Assembly: GCA_041917255.1 (NCBI GenBank)
Contig: JAYRYA010000024.1
Coordinates: 13,549-77,548, forward strand
DNA from: Zoogloea sp041917255
GTDB taxonomy: Bacteria; Pseudomonadota; Gammaproteobacteria; Burkholderiales; Rhodocyclaceae
Direction of reading: 5' to 3'
Length of the DNA stretch: 64,000 nucleotides
Below the pieces are notes generated by a model. The model saw only the letters and a list, made by a program, of their open reading frames with translations. It was not told where the DNA came from and did no database searches. Below are positions 8,611 through 17,337 of the stretch, one piece after another. Position 1 is the stretch's first letter. Every line of letters begins with the position of its first letter. The position numbers were made by a program, and so were the translations under genes.

Positions 8611-8673
8611 GGTCGGACTTCAGTCCGACACGTCGGCTCAGATCAACCCGTGCTGTCGGACTGAAGTACGACC
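8611..8673. repeat. REP-like inverted repeat
   Basis: Arms of 20 bases at 8611-8630 and 8654-8673 match as inverted repeats with one mismatch, around a 23-base centre. Each arm itself contains a hyphenated palindrome of the form GTCGGACT-T-CAGTCCGAC. The element lies between the Excalibur gene and the convergent EF-hand gene, a usual place for REP/BIME-like elements, and could also act as a bidirectional terminator. Confidence 0.7.
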
Positions 8674-8703
8674 TGAACCCCGACCTGCGACACGCATCCC
8701 CGA

Positions 8704-9399
8704 TCAGGCCGACACCGACAGCACGCTGCTCGCCGCCGACGTGCTCGAATCGCCACCGTAGGCGCGCATCAGCTCCATCAGCCGGTGGGCCAGCATGGCG
8801 TCGGTCTGGCTCGACGAGCTGGCGCTACCGGTGCCGGTCAAGTTGCCCGAGCTGCTACCCTGGGTGGATTGCTCATAGGCCATCGCCTCGGTGGCGCTCA
8901 CCTTGCCGTCGCCGTTGGTGTCGGCCTTGTCGAAGTTTTCCACCACGCTGGAGATGAGCGACGAGCGCTTGCTGTCGGTGCTGCCGATCTCCTCCAGCTG
9001 GCTCTGCAGCTCGTCCTTGGTGAAGCCTGCATCGTCCTGGCCGCCACCCGGCGGCGGAGGTGGCGGCATCCCGCCAGCCCCGCCCATGCGGCTGCTGAAA
9101 GCCTGGCTGTCCAGCGCCTCGGCGAGCTTCTGCATGCCGGTGGAGAACTCACTTTCCGTCACCTTGCCATTGCTGTCGCCATCCAGGGCGCTGAAGAGCT
9201 GGCTGCTGGCGTCGTTCGCCTGGGACGACGAGGCGTTACCGAAGACTTGGCTGAAGGCCGACTGCAGATCGCTCTGCTCGATGAATCCCTGCCCTTTCGT
9301 ATCCAGCCTGGAGAACAGCTTGCTCGCCATCTGGCTCGGGTCGGGGCGCGTCATCGCCATTGCCGACGCGCTGCTGTGACCGCTGATGCTGCTGACCAT
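8704..9399 (-). CDS. EF-hand calcium-binding protein
   Basis: 231 residues, rich in Ser, Ala and Gln. EF-hand-like loops are seen at DTKGQGFIEQSD (about residue 33), DGDSNGKVTESE (about 74) and DTNGDGKVSATE (about 160). Between the second and third lies a glycine and poly-proline stretch. Both termini are low-complexity serine-rich. No clear signal peptide is seen. The arrangement resembles XopAW-like EF-hand proteins. It would bind calcium, but the partner is unknown. Upstream AGGAAAG before the ATG supports this start. Confidence 0.8.
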   Translation of the reverse strand: MVSSISGHSSASAMAMTRPDPSQMASKLFSRLDTKGQGFIEQSDLQSAFSQVFGNASSSQANDASSQLFSALDGDSNGKVTESEFSTGMQKLAEALDSQAFSSRMGGAGGMPPPPPPGGGQDDAGFTKDELQSQLEEIGSTDSKRSSLISSVVENFDKADTNGDGKVSATEAMAYEQSTQGSSSGNLTGTGSASSSSQTDAMLAHRLMELMRAYGGDSSTSAASSVLSVSA

Positions 9400-9748
9400 G
9401 ATCTTTCCTTTCCGCTGTGTTGCCGTGTGTTGCCGGAATCACTCCGGGCGGCCTGCGCCTGCCTCCGGTTCCTAGCAAGATAACGGCCCAAACCGGCCCC
9501 CGCTTGGTAGCGGATCGGGTTAAGGGAGGTAAAGTTGAGTTAAGACATTGGTCTGCACGCCGCTCCGCACGCGATGCCCCGCGCGGGAAACGTCGCGCCG
9601 GGCAAAAGCTGCCGGCTGGTATCCGCTGCCGATTGCCGGAACGGCAGGGGTCAGGTGCGGCGGGTGGCGCGAAATCCGGTGGGTATCGTGGAAAACGGCA
9701 GAAAGTTCCGGTCCGGAGCGCCGCAGGGTCGCCCCGGACCGGAAGGTA
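9400..9748. other. Intergenic region with the alr terminator hairpin
   Basis: 349 bases without a supported gene. Next to the alr stop, arms at 9706-9716 and 9734-9744 (TTCCGGTCCGG and its complement) form a perfect 11-bp stem, a probable terminator for alr, although the U run is weak. The rest should contain the promoter of the EF-hand gene, but no convincing -35/-10 pair stands out. Short open frames here have no homology that I recognise. Confidence 0.6.
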
Positions 9749-10879
9749 TCAATCCGGCTGGATGCGGCCACCTTCGATGTACTGGCGCGCATAGCGCCGC
9801 CCCAGGCCGGTGAGGATCTCGTAGCCAATGGTGCCGGCCCGTTCGGCGACGGCATCGACACCGTTGATGGGGTCGGCAAGATCGACGAAGGCGCCCTCGA
9901 CGATGCTCTCCCCGGGAACGTCGGTGACATCGACGATGATCGTGTCCATGGAGATGTTGCCCACCAGCGGCAGCGGGACGTCTTCGTAACGGGCGATGCC
10001 GCGATTGCTCAGGCTGCGCAGGTAACCGTCCGCATAGCCCACCGCCACGGTGGCAAGCCGGGACGGGCGGCTGGCCATCCAGCTGTGGCCGTAGCCCACC
10101 GCCGTGCCCGCGTCGATGCGTCGGGTCTGCAGCACCTTGCCCTGCAGGCGGATCACCGGCCGCATGGGGTTGGGCTGCCCGGCCACCGGGGCCACGCCAT
10201 ACAGCGCGGCGCCCGGGCGGACCAGCCCGAAGTGGTACTCGCCGCCCAGGAAGATTCCCGACGAGTTGGCGAGGCTGCCGCGCATTCCCGGCAGCTGCGC
10301 CAGCGCCGCCTGGAAGCGCGCCAGCTGCCGGCGATTCACCGGGTCGTCCTGCGCTTCGGCGCTCACCAGATGGCTCATCACGAACTGCAGGGCCAACCTG
10401 TCGAGCAGCGCCGGATGCGCGATCAGGCTGGCGAACTCGTCCTCGCCCAGCCCGAGCCGGGCCATTCCGGTATCCACCTGCAGCACGGCGGGGAGCACGC
10501 CGTCCTCCCACTGGGCGAGGGTCTGCCAGGCCTTCACCTGGGGCAGGCTGTTGAGCACGGGCACCAGCCGGCTGCGGACGAAGTCCCGCTCCGAACTAGG
10601 ATGCGGGCCGTGCAGCACGTAGATCATCGCGGACTGATCGGGCAGCACCGCGCGCAGGCGGATGCCTTCGGTCAGGTGGGCCACGAAGAAGCTGCGGCAA
10701 CCGGCGCGATACAAGGCCGGAGCCACGCGTTCGGCACCGAGGCCATAGGCGTCGGCCTTGACGACGGCGGCGCATTCGGCGCCCTCGGCCTGCCGCCGGA
10801 GCAGGCGCCAGTTGTCGCACAGGGCATCGAGATCAATGGTCAGCACGGCGCCAGCCTTGGTCACGTTCGAGTCGATCAT
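9749..10879 (-). CDS. alr: Alanine racemase
   Basis: 376 residues, PLP-dependent interconversion of L- and D-alanine. The PLP lysine lies in AAVVKADAYGLG (Lys42). The C-terminal domain carries VGYADGYLRSLSN and PLVGNISMDTIIVDVT, with the Cys of many family members replaced by Ser. The family's catalytic Tyr lies in GYGHSW. It is the last gene of the dadA-ridA-permease-alr unit, so a catabolic role (DadX type, feeding D-alanine to DadA) is likely. A second, housekeeping alr may exist elsewhere. Confidence 0.93.
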   Translation of the reverse strand: MIDSNVTKAGAVLTIDLDALCDNWRLLRRQAEGAECAAVVKADAYGLGAERVAPALYRAGCRSFFVAHLTEGIRLRAVLPDQSAMIYVLHGPHPSSERDFVRSRLVPVLNSLPQVKAWQTLAQWEDGVLPAVLQVDTGMARLGLGEDEFASLIAHPALLDRLALQFVMSHLVSAEAQDDPVNRRQLARFQAALAQLPGMRGSLANSSGIFLGGEYHFGLVRPGAALYGVAPVAGQPNPMRPVIRLQGKVLQTRRIDAGTAVGYGHSWMASRPSRLATVAVGYADGYLRSLSNRGIARYEDVPLPLVGNISMDTIIVDVTDVPGESIVEGAFVDLADPINGVDAVAERAGTIGYEILTGLGRRYARQYIEGGRIQPD

Positions 10880-10891
10880 GCTTGGGTTCTT

Positions 10892-12331
10892 TCAGGATTT
10901 GGATTCGGATTGGTGCCGGGCGGGCACCGGCGCGTGGGCGGACGCCCCGGTGTCGGCGCAGAAGCGATAGCCGATGCCCAGCAGGGCGAACCACACCGGC
11001 GCCACGTAGAGCGCCACGCGGGTGCTGGGGTCGAGGGCCAGGAGGCCGCACACCGCCACCATGAAAGCCACCACGACCCAGTTCATGTAGGGCGCGCCGG
11101 GCATCCGGAAGGACACCGCCTTGACGGTACCCGCCGCCACGGCCCGACGGTAGCCGAGGTGGGCGAGGACGATGATCGTCCAGGTCCACAAGGCGCCGAT
11201 GAGCGAGATGCTGGTCACCCACACGAAGACCTGCTCGGGCACCAGATAGTTGAGCACCACGCCGATGCTCATCACCAGTGTTGAGAGCGTGATGGCGTTG
11301 GCCGGCAGATGATGACGATTGACCCGGCCGAGGGCCTGGGGCGCCTGTCGGAACTGGGCCAGCGTGTAGAGCATGCGCCCGGTGCTGAAGATGCCACTGT
11401 TGCACGACGAGGCCGCCGCGGTGATGACCACGAAGTTGATGAGGCCAGCGGCGCCGGGGATGCCAATGCGTTCAAACACGAACACGAAGGGGCTGACGCC
11501 GGGCCGCAGCTCGCTCCACGGCACCAGCGCCATCATGATGACCAGCGCGCCCACGTAGAAGGCGAGGATCCGCCAGATGATGCTGTTGGTGGCGCTGGGC
11601 AGCACGCGCTCGGGGTTCTGGGCCTCACCCGCGGTCACGCCGATCAGCTCGACGCCCTGGTAGGCGAACATCACGATCTGCAGGGTCATCACCACGCCAA
11701 GGATGCCGAAGGGCATGAAACCGCCGTGGCTCCACAGGTTGGAGAAGCTGGCCGTCTTGCCCAGCGGGGTGATGTCGAAACAGATGATCGCCAGACCGAC
11801 GAGGATCATCCCGACGATGGTGACCACCTTGATCAGCGCGAACCAGAACTCCAGCTCGCCGAACAGCGCCACCGAGATCCGGTTGGCCGAATACAGCACC
11901 GCAAGCGTGACGAGCGCCGGTATCCACTGGGGCACCTCCGGAAACCAGTAATTCACGTACACCGCCACGGCGGTGATCTCGGCCATGCCGATGGTCACCC
12001 AGGTGAACCAGTACGACCAGCCGGTGGCAAAGCCGGCGAAGGGGCCGATGAACTCCTCCGCGTAGGACGCGAACGAGCCGGCCACCGGGCGGTACAGCAG
12101 CAGCTCACCGAGCGCCCGCATGATGAAGAAGATGATCACGCCGCCCACCGCGTAGCTCAGCAGCAGGCCCGGCCCGGCCACCGAGATTGCCCGGCCGGCT
12201 CCGAGGAACAGACCGACGCCGATCGCGCCGCCGAGGGCGATCATCTGAATGTGCCGGTCCTTGAGGCCACGATGAAGATCGCGCGCCTCGTGGGCGGCCT
12301 CCTCGGCCAGCATTGCTTTTACATCTGTCAT
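10892..12331 (-). CDS. Amino acid permease (APC superfamily, CycA/AnsP type)
   Basis: A 479-residue transporter with 12 predicted membrane helices. The APC signature at the start is LKDRHIQMIALGGAIGVGLFLGAG (residues about 24-47), then ISVAGPGLLLSYAVGG and GFATGWSYWFTWV. The closest known relatives by appearance are the D-serine/D-alanine/glycine transporter CycA and the aromatic and proline permeases of the same family. Its place between ridA and alr, after dadA, suggests uptake of alanine or another amino acid handled by this unit. The exact substrate is inferred from context only. Confidence 0.88.
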   Translation of the reverse strand: MTDVKAMLAEEAAHEARDLHRGLKDRHIQMIALGGAIGVGLFLGAGRAISVAGPGLLLSYAVGGVIIFFIMRALGELLLYRPVAGSFASYAEEFIGPFAGFATGWSYWFTWVTIGMAEITAVAVYVNYWFPEVPQWIPALVTLAVLYSANRISVALFGELEFWFALIKVVTIVGMILVGLAIICFDITPLGKTASFSNLWSHGGFMPFGILGVVMTLQIVMFAYQGVELIGVTAGEAQNPERVLPSATNSIIWRILAFYVGALVIMMALVPWSELRPGVSPFVFVFERIGIPGAAGLINFVVITAAASSCNSGIFSTGRMLYTLAQFRQAPQALGRVNRHHLPANAITLSTLVMSIGVVLNYLVPEQVFVWVTSISLIGALWTWTIIVLAHLGYRRAVAAGTVKAVSFRMPGAPYMNWVVVAFMVAVCGLLALDPSTRVALYVAPVWFALLGIGYRFCADTGASAHAPVPARHQSESKS

Positions 12332-12426
12332 GACAAGATCCTTTCATTGCGGCCCGGGTGTGAGCGGGTTGTCAATCCGGCACGGGCTGGAGCGCCCGCC
12401 ACCGGACGGATGATGGGGAAAAGCAA

Positions 12427-12801
12427 TCAGGCCAGCCGGGCCACCACTTCGATCTCGACCTTCACGTCCCGCGGCAACCGCGCGATCTCGACGGTGGAAC
12501 GGGCCGGCGTGTGTGCGCCGAAGCGGCGGGCATACACACTGTTGAGGCGGGCGAAATCCTGCAGGTCCTTCACGAAGACCGTGGACTTGACGACCTGGGC
12601 GAGGGACGCGCCGGCCGCGGCCAGCACCGCCTCGAGGTTGTCGAAGACCTGCTCGGTCTGCGCCTCGATGTCGGCGCCGGCCAGTTGGCCGTCTGCGGTG
12701 AGTGGAATCTGGCCGGAGCTGAACAGCCAGCCGTCGATGAGCACGGCCTGGGCGTAGGGGCCGATGGCTTTGGGCGCGGCGGCGGTGTCGATGATTTTCA
12801 T
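12427..12801 (-). CDS. ridA: RidA-family enamine/imine deaminase
   Basis: 124 residues, the usual RidA length. Family marks are GPYAQAVLIDGWLFSSGQIPL (the proline/glycine-rich start of the fold), EQVFDNLEAVLAAAGAS and the substrate-binding Arg and Glu near the C-terminus (ARSTVEIARLPRDVKVEIE). It hydrolyses reactive imines released by PLP enzymes and amino acid oxidases. That fits its place between D-amino-acid dehydrogenase and the alanine racemase unit. The trimer would act in the cytoplasm. Confidence 0.93.
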   Translation of the reverse strand: MKIIDTAAAPKAIGPYAQAVLIDGWLFSSGQIPLTADGQLAGADIEAQTEQVFDNLEAVLAAAGASLAQVVKSTVFVKDLQDFARLNSVYARRFGAHTPARSTVEIARLPRDVKVEIEVVARLA

Positions 12802-12849
12802 GGGGGTCTCGTCTGGTGTGGGGTGGGTGGATAGGTGGGAGGGCCGGGT

Positions 12850-14103
12850 TCAGGCGTAGCGGGCGACGCTGAGGTCGGCGACGGGGATCTCGGGCTGGCG
12901 TCCGCTCACCATGTCGGCCACGACGCGGCCTGTACCGGCGGCCATCGTCCAGCCCAGGGTGCCGTGGCCGGTGCTGAGGGTGAGGTTGGAGAAGCGGCTC
13001 GGGCCGATGATCGGGGTGCCGTCGGGGGTCATCGGACGAAGACCTGTCCAGAATTCGGCGCGGGAGACATCGCCCCCGTGGGGGAAGAGATCGGACACCA
13101 CGAACTCCAGGGTCTCGCGGCGCCTGCTGTCGAGGCTCAGGTCGAAGCCTGACAGCTGCGCCGTGCCACCCACGCGGATGCGGTCGCCCAGGCGGGTTAC
13201 CGCCACCTTGTGGGTCTCATCCATCACGGTGGATTCGGGTGCCATGGCGGCATCGGTGATCGGCACGGTGATCGAGTAGCCCTTGACCGGATACACCGGA
13301 ATGTCGATGCCCACCTGCCCGAGGAGCTGGGTGGAATAGCTGCCGAGGGCCAGCACGTAGTGATCGGCGGTGAGCACACCGGCGTCGGTGCGGATGCCGG
13401 TGACCCGCGCGCCGTCCTGCTCGATGCCGAGGATCGAGGTGCTGAACCGGAAGCGCACCCCAAGCTCTTCGGCCATGCTGGCCAGCCGGCACGTAAACAA
13501 GTGGCAGTCGCCGGTTTCGTCGCCGGGCAGGCGCAGCGCGCCGACGAACTTGTGCTTCACCGCGGCGAGTGCCGGTTCGTAGGCCAGGTAGCCGTCCCGG
13601 TCGAGAAGCTGGAAGGGGACGCCGGATTCCCGCAGGATGTCCACATCCTTGCCGATGCCGTCCAGCTGCTTCTCAGTGCGGAACAGCTGCAGCGTGCCCT
13701 GGGCGCGCTCGTCGTAGGCAATGCCGGTTTCGGCGCGCAACGCCTTCAGGCAGTCGCGGCTGTATTCGGCGACGCGCACCATGCGCGCCTTGTTGATGTG
13801 GTACGCCGACGTGGTGCAGTTCTTCAGCATCGCCACGCACCAGCGCCACATGGACGGGTCCAGCAGCGGCTTGATGACCAGCGGGCTGTGGTGCATCAGC
13901 ATCCACTTGATGGCCTTGACCGGCACCCCGGGGCCCGCCCACGGCGCGGAATAGCCCGGCGAGACCTCGCCGGCGTTGGCGAAGCTGGTCTCTTGAGCCG
14001 GGCCGGGCTGGCGGTCCACCACCGTGACTTCATGGCCGGCCTTGGCCAGGTAGTAGGCGGCGGTGGTGCCGATGACGCCGCTGCCGAGGACGAGGACGCG
14101 CAT
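12850..14103 (-). CDS. dadA: D-amino acid dehydrogenase small subunit
   Basis: A 417-residue FAD enzyme that oxidises D-alanine and other D-amino acids at the inner face of the membrane, passing electrons to quinone. The dinucleotide-binding start is MRVLVLGSGVIGTTAAYYLAKAGHEVTVVDRQ, followed by ETSFANAGEVSPGY, typical of DadA. The C-terminal FAD-contact segment is STGHGTLGWTMAAGTGRVVAD. The ATG at 14103 is chosen because it places the Rossmann strand at residues 2-7. It is the first gene of the unit, divergent from the TyrR-like regulator across a palindromic site. Confidence 0.95.
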   Translation of the reverse strand: MRVLVLGSGVIGTTAAYYLAKAGHEVTVVDRQPGPAQETSFANAGEVSPGYSAPWAGPGVPVKAIKWMLMHHSPLVIKPLLDPSMWRWCVAMLKNCTTSAYHINKARMVRVAEYSRDCLKALRAETGIAYDERAQGTLQLFRTEKQLDGIGKDVDILRESGVPFQLLDRDGYLAYEPALAAVKHKFVGALRLPGDETGDCHLFTCRLASMAEELGVRFRFSTSILGIEQDGARVTGIRTDAGVLTADHYVLALGSYSTQLLGQVGIDIPVYPVKGYSITVPITDAAMAPESTVMDETHKVAVTRLGDRIRVGGTAQLSGFDLSLDSRRRETLEFVVSDLFPHGGDVSRAEFWTGLRPMTPDGTPIIGPSRFSNLTLSTGHGTLGWTMAAGTGRVVADMVSGRQPEIPVADLSVARYA

Positions 14104-14238
14104 GGGGATTCTCCTTTTCAATTCGGGTTGTTCATCTGTCTGCAAGACCTATAGCCAGTCTCGTGCCAGATCAAAAAACCTTTTGAAAACAACACTCTGA
14201 AGAATCAACCCATTCATCCGGGCTTCGCATCGTATCGA

Positions 14239-14342
14239 TTTCGTTACAGCGAGCCTCCCGCCATGTGCGCTCTGGCAGGCGCTTTTTCTTTTATTTCAAG
14301 GAGTTGAAAAGGACGTACACTTTTCGTTACACTGTAACGAAA
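14239..14342. promoter_or_regulatory. Palindromic operator and half-site in the dadA / regulator intergenic region
   Basis: A perfect 21-bp palindrome lies at 14322-14342: TTTCGTTACA, a central C, then TGTAACGAAA. It ends 19 bases before the regulator ATG. The same 10-base half-site TTTCGTTACA recurs in direct orientation at 14239-14248, nearer dadA. Two copies between divergent genes fit binding by the neighbouring TyrR-like regulator, controlling dadA and itself. The half-site order differs from the classical TyrR box, so the assignment is an inference. Confidence 0.65.
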
Positions 14343-14361
14343 TTGATACAAAGGTAAGCCC

Positions 14362-15882
14362 ATGCGGATCGACGTGTTCTTCTCCGACCGGGTCGGGATC
14401 GCCCAGGAGGTGCTCGCCGAGCTGGCCCGGCGGAGCTTCAACGTCACCGCGGTCGAGGTGGACCCGCCCCACATCTTCATCGAGGCCCCGGAGCTGGACG
14501 CGCGAAGCTTCAATACGCTGCGCGAGCACCTGCTTCTGCTCAAAGGCGTGCTCAGCGTCGAGCCAGTGGGCATGCTGCCGGGCGCCCAGCGGCGGCTATA
14601 TCTCGACGCCCTGCTCGCCTCCCAGCCCGACCCGGTGTTCGCCATCGACGAAGCCGGGCGGGTGGTGATCGTCAACGGCGCGGCCAGCGCCGCCTGCCGG
14701 CTGGCCGAAGGCAGCCTGATCGGCACCTCGATCCAGGGCCTGATCGGCAAGCCCGACCTGCTGCGCGATCTGGCGGCGGCCGACTACCACCTGCCGGCGT
14801 GCGAGGTGGCGATCAACGGCGAACCCTTCCTGCTCGAGACCATGCCCCTCCACGAAATCGGCGGGCGCGTGGCCGGCGCCGTGCTCACCCTGCACACCCC
14901 GAGCCGCATGGGCGAGCGCATGAGCGCGCTGCAGAACTACGACCCCGGCGGCTTCGACGCCATCCTCGGCACCTCGCCGGAGATCGAGCAGCTCAAGCAG
15001 CGTGCGGCGCGCATGGCGATGGTCGACGCACCGCTACTCATCACCGGCGAGACCGGCACCGGCAAGGAGCTTCTCGCCCACGCCTGCCACGCCAGCAGCA
15101 GCCGCCGCAGCCAGCCCTTCTTCGCCCTCAACTGCGCGGCCCTGCCCGAAAACCTCGCCGAGAGCGAGCTCTTCGGCTACTCCGCCGGCGCCTTCACCGG
15201 CGGCCTGCGTGGCGGCAAACCGGGGCTGCTGGAGCTTGCCGACGGCGGCACGGTGTTTCTGGATGAAATCGGCGAGATGTCGCCCTACCTGCAGGCCAAG
15301 CTGCTGCGCTTCCTGAACGACGGCAGCTTTCGCCGGGTCGGCGGCGAGCGCGAGGTGCGCATGAACGTGCGCATCGTCAGCGCCACCCATCGCTCGCTGG
15401 AGGCGATGGCGAGCACCGGCCATTTTCGCGAGGATCTGCTGTTCCGCCTCAACGTGCTCAACCTGCAGGTGCCGCCGCTGCGGGAGCGGCCCGGCGACAT
15501 CCTGCCCCTCGCCCACACCTTCCTCGCCCGCGCCTGCGCCCAGGCCGCCAGGCCACCCATGCGCCTGTCCCAGAGCGCCTGCGCGGCAATGCTCGAAAAC
15601 CCGTGGGCCGGCAACGTGCGGCAGCTCCAGAACGTGATCTTCCGCGCCGTCACCATGACCGAGCGCAGCATCATCCAGGCCGAAGACCTGGAGCTTGCCC
15701 AGGTCACCACCCCCGCCCAGCCCGGCGAGGTGCTCAGCCTCGAACAGGCCGTCGCCGATTTCGAGAAGGAACTGCTGCAGCGGCTCTACAAGGAATTCCC
15801 CTCCAGCCGCCGCCTCGCAAAACGCCTCGGAACATCCCACTCGGCCATCGCCAACCGGCTGCGGCGCTACGGGATCGACTGA
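14362..15882 (+). CDS. TyrR/PhhR-type transcriptional regulator
   Basis: 506 residues with the TyrR layout. An ACT-like domain (1-75, MRIDVFFSDRVGIAQEVLAEL) is followed by a PAS domain (about 80-185). The AAA+ domain (about 200-430) has Walker A in ITGETGTGKE and Walker B in GTVFLDEIGE. A short C-terminal HTH reads LAKRLGTSHSAIANRLRRYGI. The GAFTGA loop that contacts sigma-54 reads GAFTGG here, as is common in TyrR-like proteins that work with sigma-70. By position it should control the D-amino-acid unit in response to an amino acid bound by the ACT domain. Confidence 0.9.
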   Translation: MRIDVFFSDRVGIAQEVLAELARRSFNVTAVEVDPPHIFIEAPELDARSFNTLREHLLLLKGVLSVEPVGMLPGAQRRLYLDALLASQPDPVFAIDEAGRVVIVNGAASAACRLAEGSLIGTSIQGLIGKPDLLRDLAAADYHLPACEVAINGEPFLLETMPLHEIGGRVAGAVLTLHTPSRMGERMSALQNYDPGGFDAILGTSPEIEQLKQRAARMAMVDAPLLITGETGTGKELLAHACHASSSRRSQPFFALNCAALPENLAESELFGYSAGAFTGGLRGGKPGLLELADGGTVFLDEIGEMSPYLQAKLLRFLNDGSFRRVGGEREVRMNVRIVSATHRSLEAMASTGHFREDLLFRLNVLNLQVPPLRERPGDILPLAHTFLARACAQAARPPMRLSQSACAAMLENPWAGNVRQLQNVIFRAVTMTERSIIQAEDLELAQVTTPAQPGEVLSLEQAVADFEKELLQRLYKEFPSSRRLAKRLGTSHSAIANRLRRYGID

Positions 15883-16046
15883 GAGGATGACGGATACGGG
15901 AATCGACCAGGCGATGACCGTCAGCAGGACCGGTGCGAGCCCGATCTCATGGCGCTGGGTGTGCGAGGAGAACCTGCTGCCCGCCGGCTGAAGCCATGCT
16001 CGCGTTACCATCCAGCCCACAACACTCACCACACCGGAGACAGCCC

Positions 16047-16496
16047 ATGGACACCCGCTACCTTGACGACCTCACTCCCGGCGACCGCTTCGTGAGCGGC
16101 GGCTTCACCTTCACCGAAGCCGCCATCATCGACTTCGCCTTCCAGTTCGATCCGCAATCCTTTCATCTGGATGCCAACGCCGCGGCGGATTCGCCCTACG
16201 GCGGGCTGATCGCCAGCGGCTTCCACACCATCGCGGTGTGCTTCCGGCTGTTCATCCAGAACGGCATCTTTGCCCAATCGAGCATCGGTTCGCCGGGGCT
16301 GGACGAGCTGCGCTGGCTGGCGCCGGTGCGCCCCGGCGACACCCTGCACAGCGTGGTCGAGGTGCTCGAGGTACGTCCGTCCTCATCCAAGCCCGACCGG
16401 GGCATTGCCCGTCTGCGCTACACCGCGGTCAATCAGCGCGGCGAGACGGTGCTGTCGTTCATCGGCAACAACCTCCTCAAACGCCGGCCGGTGTAA
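16047..16496 (+). CDS. MaoC-like hot-dog fold dehydratase
   Basis: 149 residues from the ATG at 16047. The N-terminal MDTRYLDDLTPGDRFVSGGFTFTEAAIIDFA and the hydratase-type motif FDPQSFHLDANAAADSPYGGLIASGFHT are diagnostic of MaoC/(R)-enoyl-CoA hydratase-like proteins, with Asp and His of the active site inside the second segment. The substrate is probably an enoyl-CoA or a related thioester. The gene is preceded by 164 bases that contain only a doubtful 34-codon reading frame. It is convergent with the esterase gene, three bases apart. Confidence 0.88.
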   Translation: MDTRYLDDLTPGDRFVSGGFTFTEAAIIDFAFQFDPQSFHLDANAAADSPYGGLIASGFHTIAVCFRLFIQNGIFAQSSIGSPGLDELRWLAPVRPGDTLHSVVEVLEVRPSSSKPDRGIARLRYTAVNQRGETVLSFIGNNLLKRRPV

Positions 16497-16499
16497 ACC

Positions 16500-17177
16500 T
16501 CAGGCTGCCAGCACGGTGGCCAGCCAGTCCTCGATGTCGCGCACTTCCTCCATGCACAGGCTGTGCTCCATGCGATAGCTCCTCCAGGCCAGCGGATAGC
16601 CGGCGGCGGCAAGCTGATCGGCCGAACGCCGGGCAAAATCATGGGGAATCACCGGATCGGCCGTGCCGTGGGCCATGAAGATCGGCACATCGCGGTTGGC
16701 CTCGCTGGCCTCGCTCGCCAGGGTGTCGGCCAGCGGCAGGTAGGTGGACAGCGCCAGCACGCCGGCCAGCCGGTTGGGGTGGCGCAGCGCGCTATGCAGC
16801 GCGATCGCCCCGCCTTGCGAGAAGCCCGCCAGCACGATGCGGCTGTCGGAAACGCCGCGGGCGTTCTCACGGGCGATCAGCGCCTCCACCTGGGCGGCGG
16901 ATTCGATCACCCCGCGGGCATCCTCGCGCCGGCCGTTGAAATCCTGCGACAGGATGTCGTACCACGCACGCATGATGTAGCCGCCATTGATCGTCACCGG
17001 CCGTTGGGGCGCGTGGGGGAAGACGAAGCGCGTCGGCGGCAGGCGGTCGATATCGAACTCATCGACCACCGGTTCGAAATCATGGCCATCGGCCCCCAGC
17101 CCGTGCATCCAGATCACGGTGTGGGTAGGCTCGGCAGCGGTGCTGATCTCGACGGCGGGCAGGATGTTGGCGCTCAT
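16500..17177 (-). CDS. Carboxylesterase / phospholipase of the LypLA-like family
   Basis: 225 residues. The alpha/beta hydrolase marks are WMHGLGADGHDF (oxyanion), the nucleophile elbow LAGFSQGGAIALH, the acid in HGTADPVIP and the base in YRMEHSLCMEE. This is the bacterial carboxylesterase EstB group related to acyl-protein thioesterase. It acts on short ester substrates in the cytoplasm, but the natural substrate is unknown. The annotated start at 17177 (MSANILPAVEI) is typical of betaproteobacterial members. Confidence 0.93.
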   Translation of the reverse strand: MSANILPAVEISTAAEPTHTVIWMHGLGADGHDFEPVVDEFDIDRLPPTRFVFPHAPQRPVTINGGYIMRAWYDILSQDFNGRREDARGVIESAAQVEALIARENARGVSDSRIVLAGFSQGGAIALHSALRHPNRLAGVLALSTYLPLADTLASEASEANRDVPIFMAHGTADPVIPHDFARRSADQLAAAGYPLAWRSYRMEHSLCMEEVRDIEDWLATVLAA

Positions 17178-17337
17178 GGTGATTCCTCATAAAGTGATTG
17201 TGCAATTCTAACTGCGGCACATGTCACACCACGCCACGGCCCCGCGCACCGATACCGCATTTTTTTGCGCCAGATCATGACGCCCGGGCAAGGGCGGAGT
17301 AGATTTACAGGTTTTATCCCACGCAGCGCCCGAGTTT

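Noticed and set aside
9548..11284. A 578-codon plus-strand frame opposite alr and the permease
   Set aside because: It is antisense to two clearly recognisable enzymes and is rich in His, Gln and Arg as expected for shadows in GC-rich DNA.
15887..15991. A 34-codon frame (MTDTGIDQAMTVSRTGASP..) between the regulator and maoC genes
   Set aside because: The GAGAGG before the ATG is too close to be a good RBS, and the peptide has no recognisable feature.
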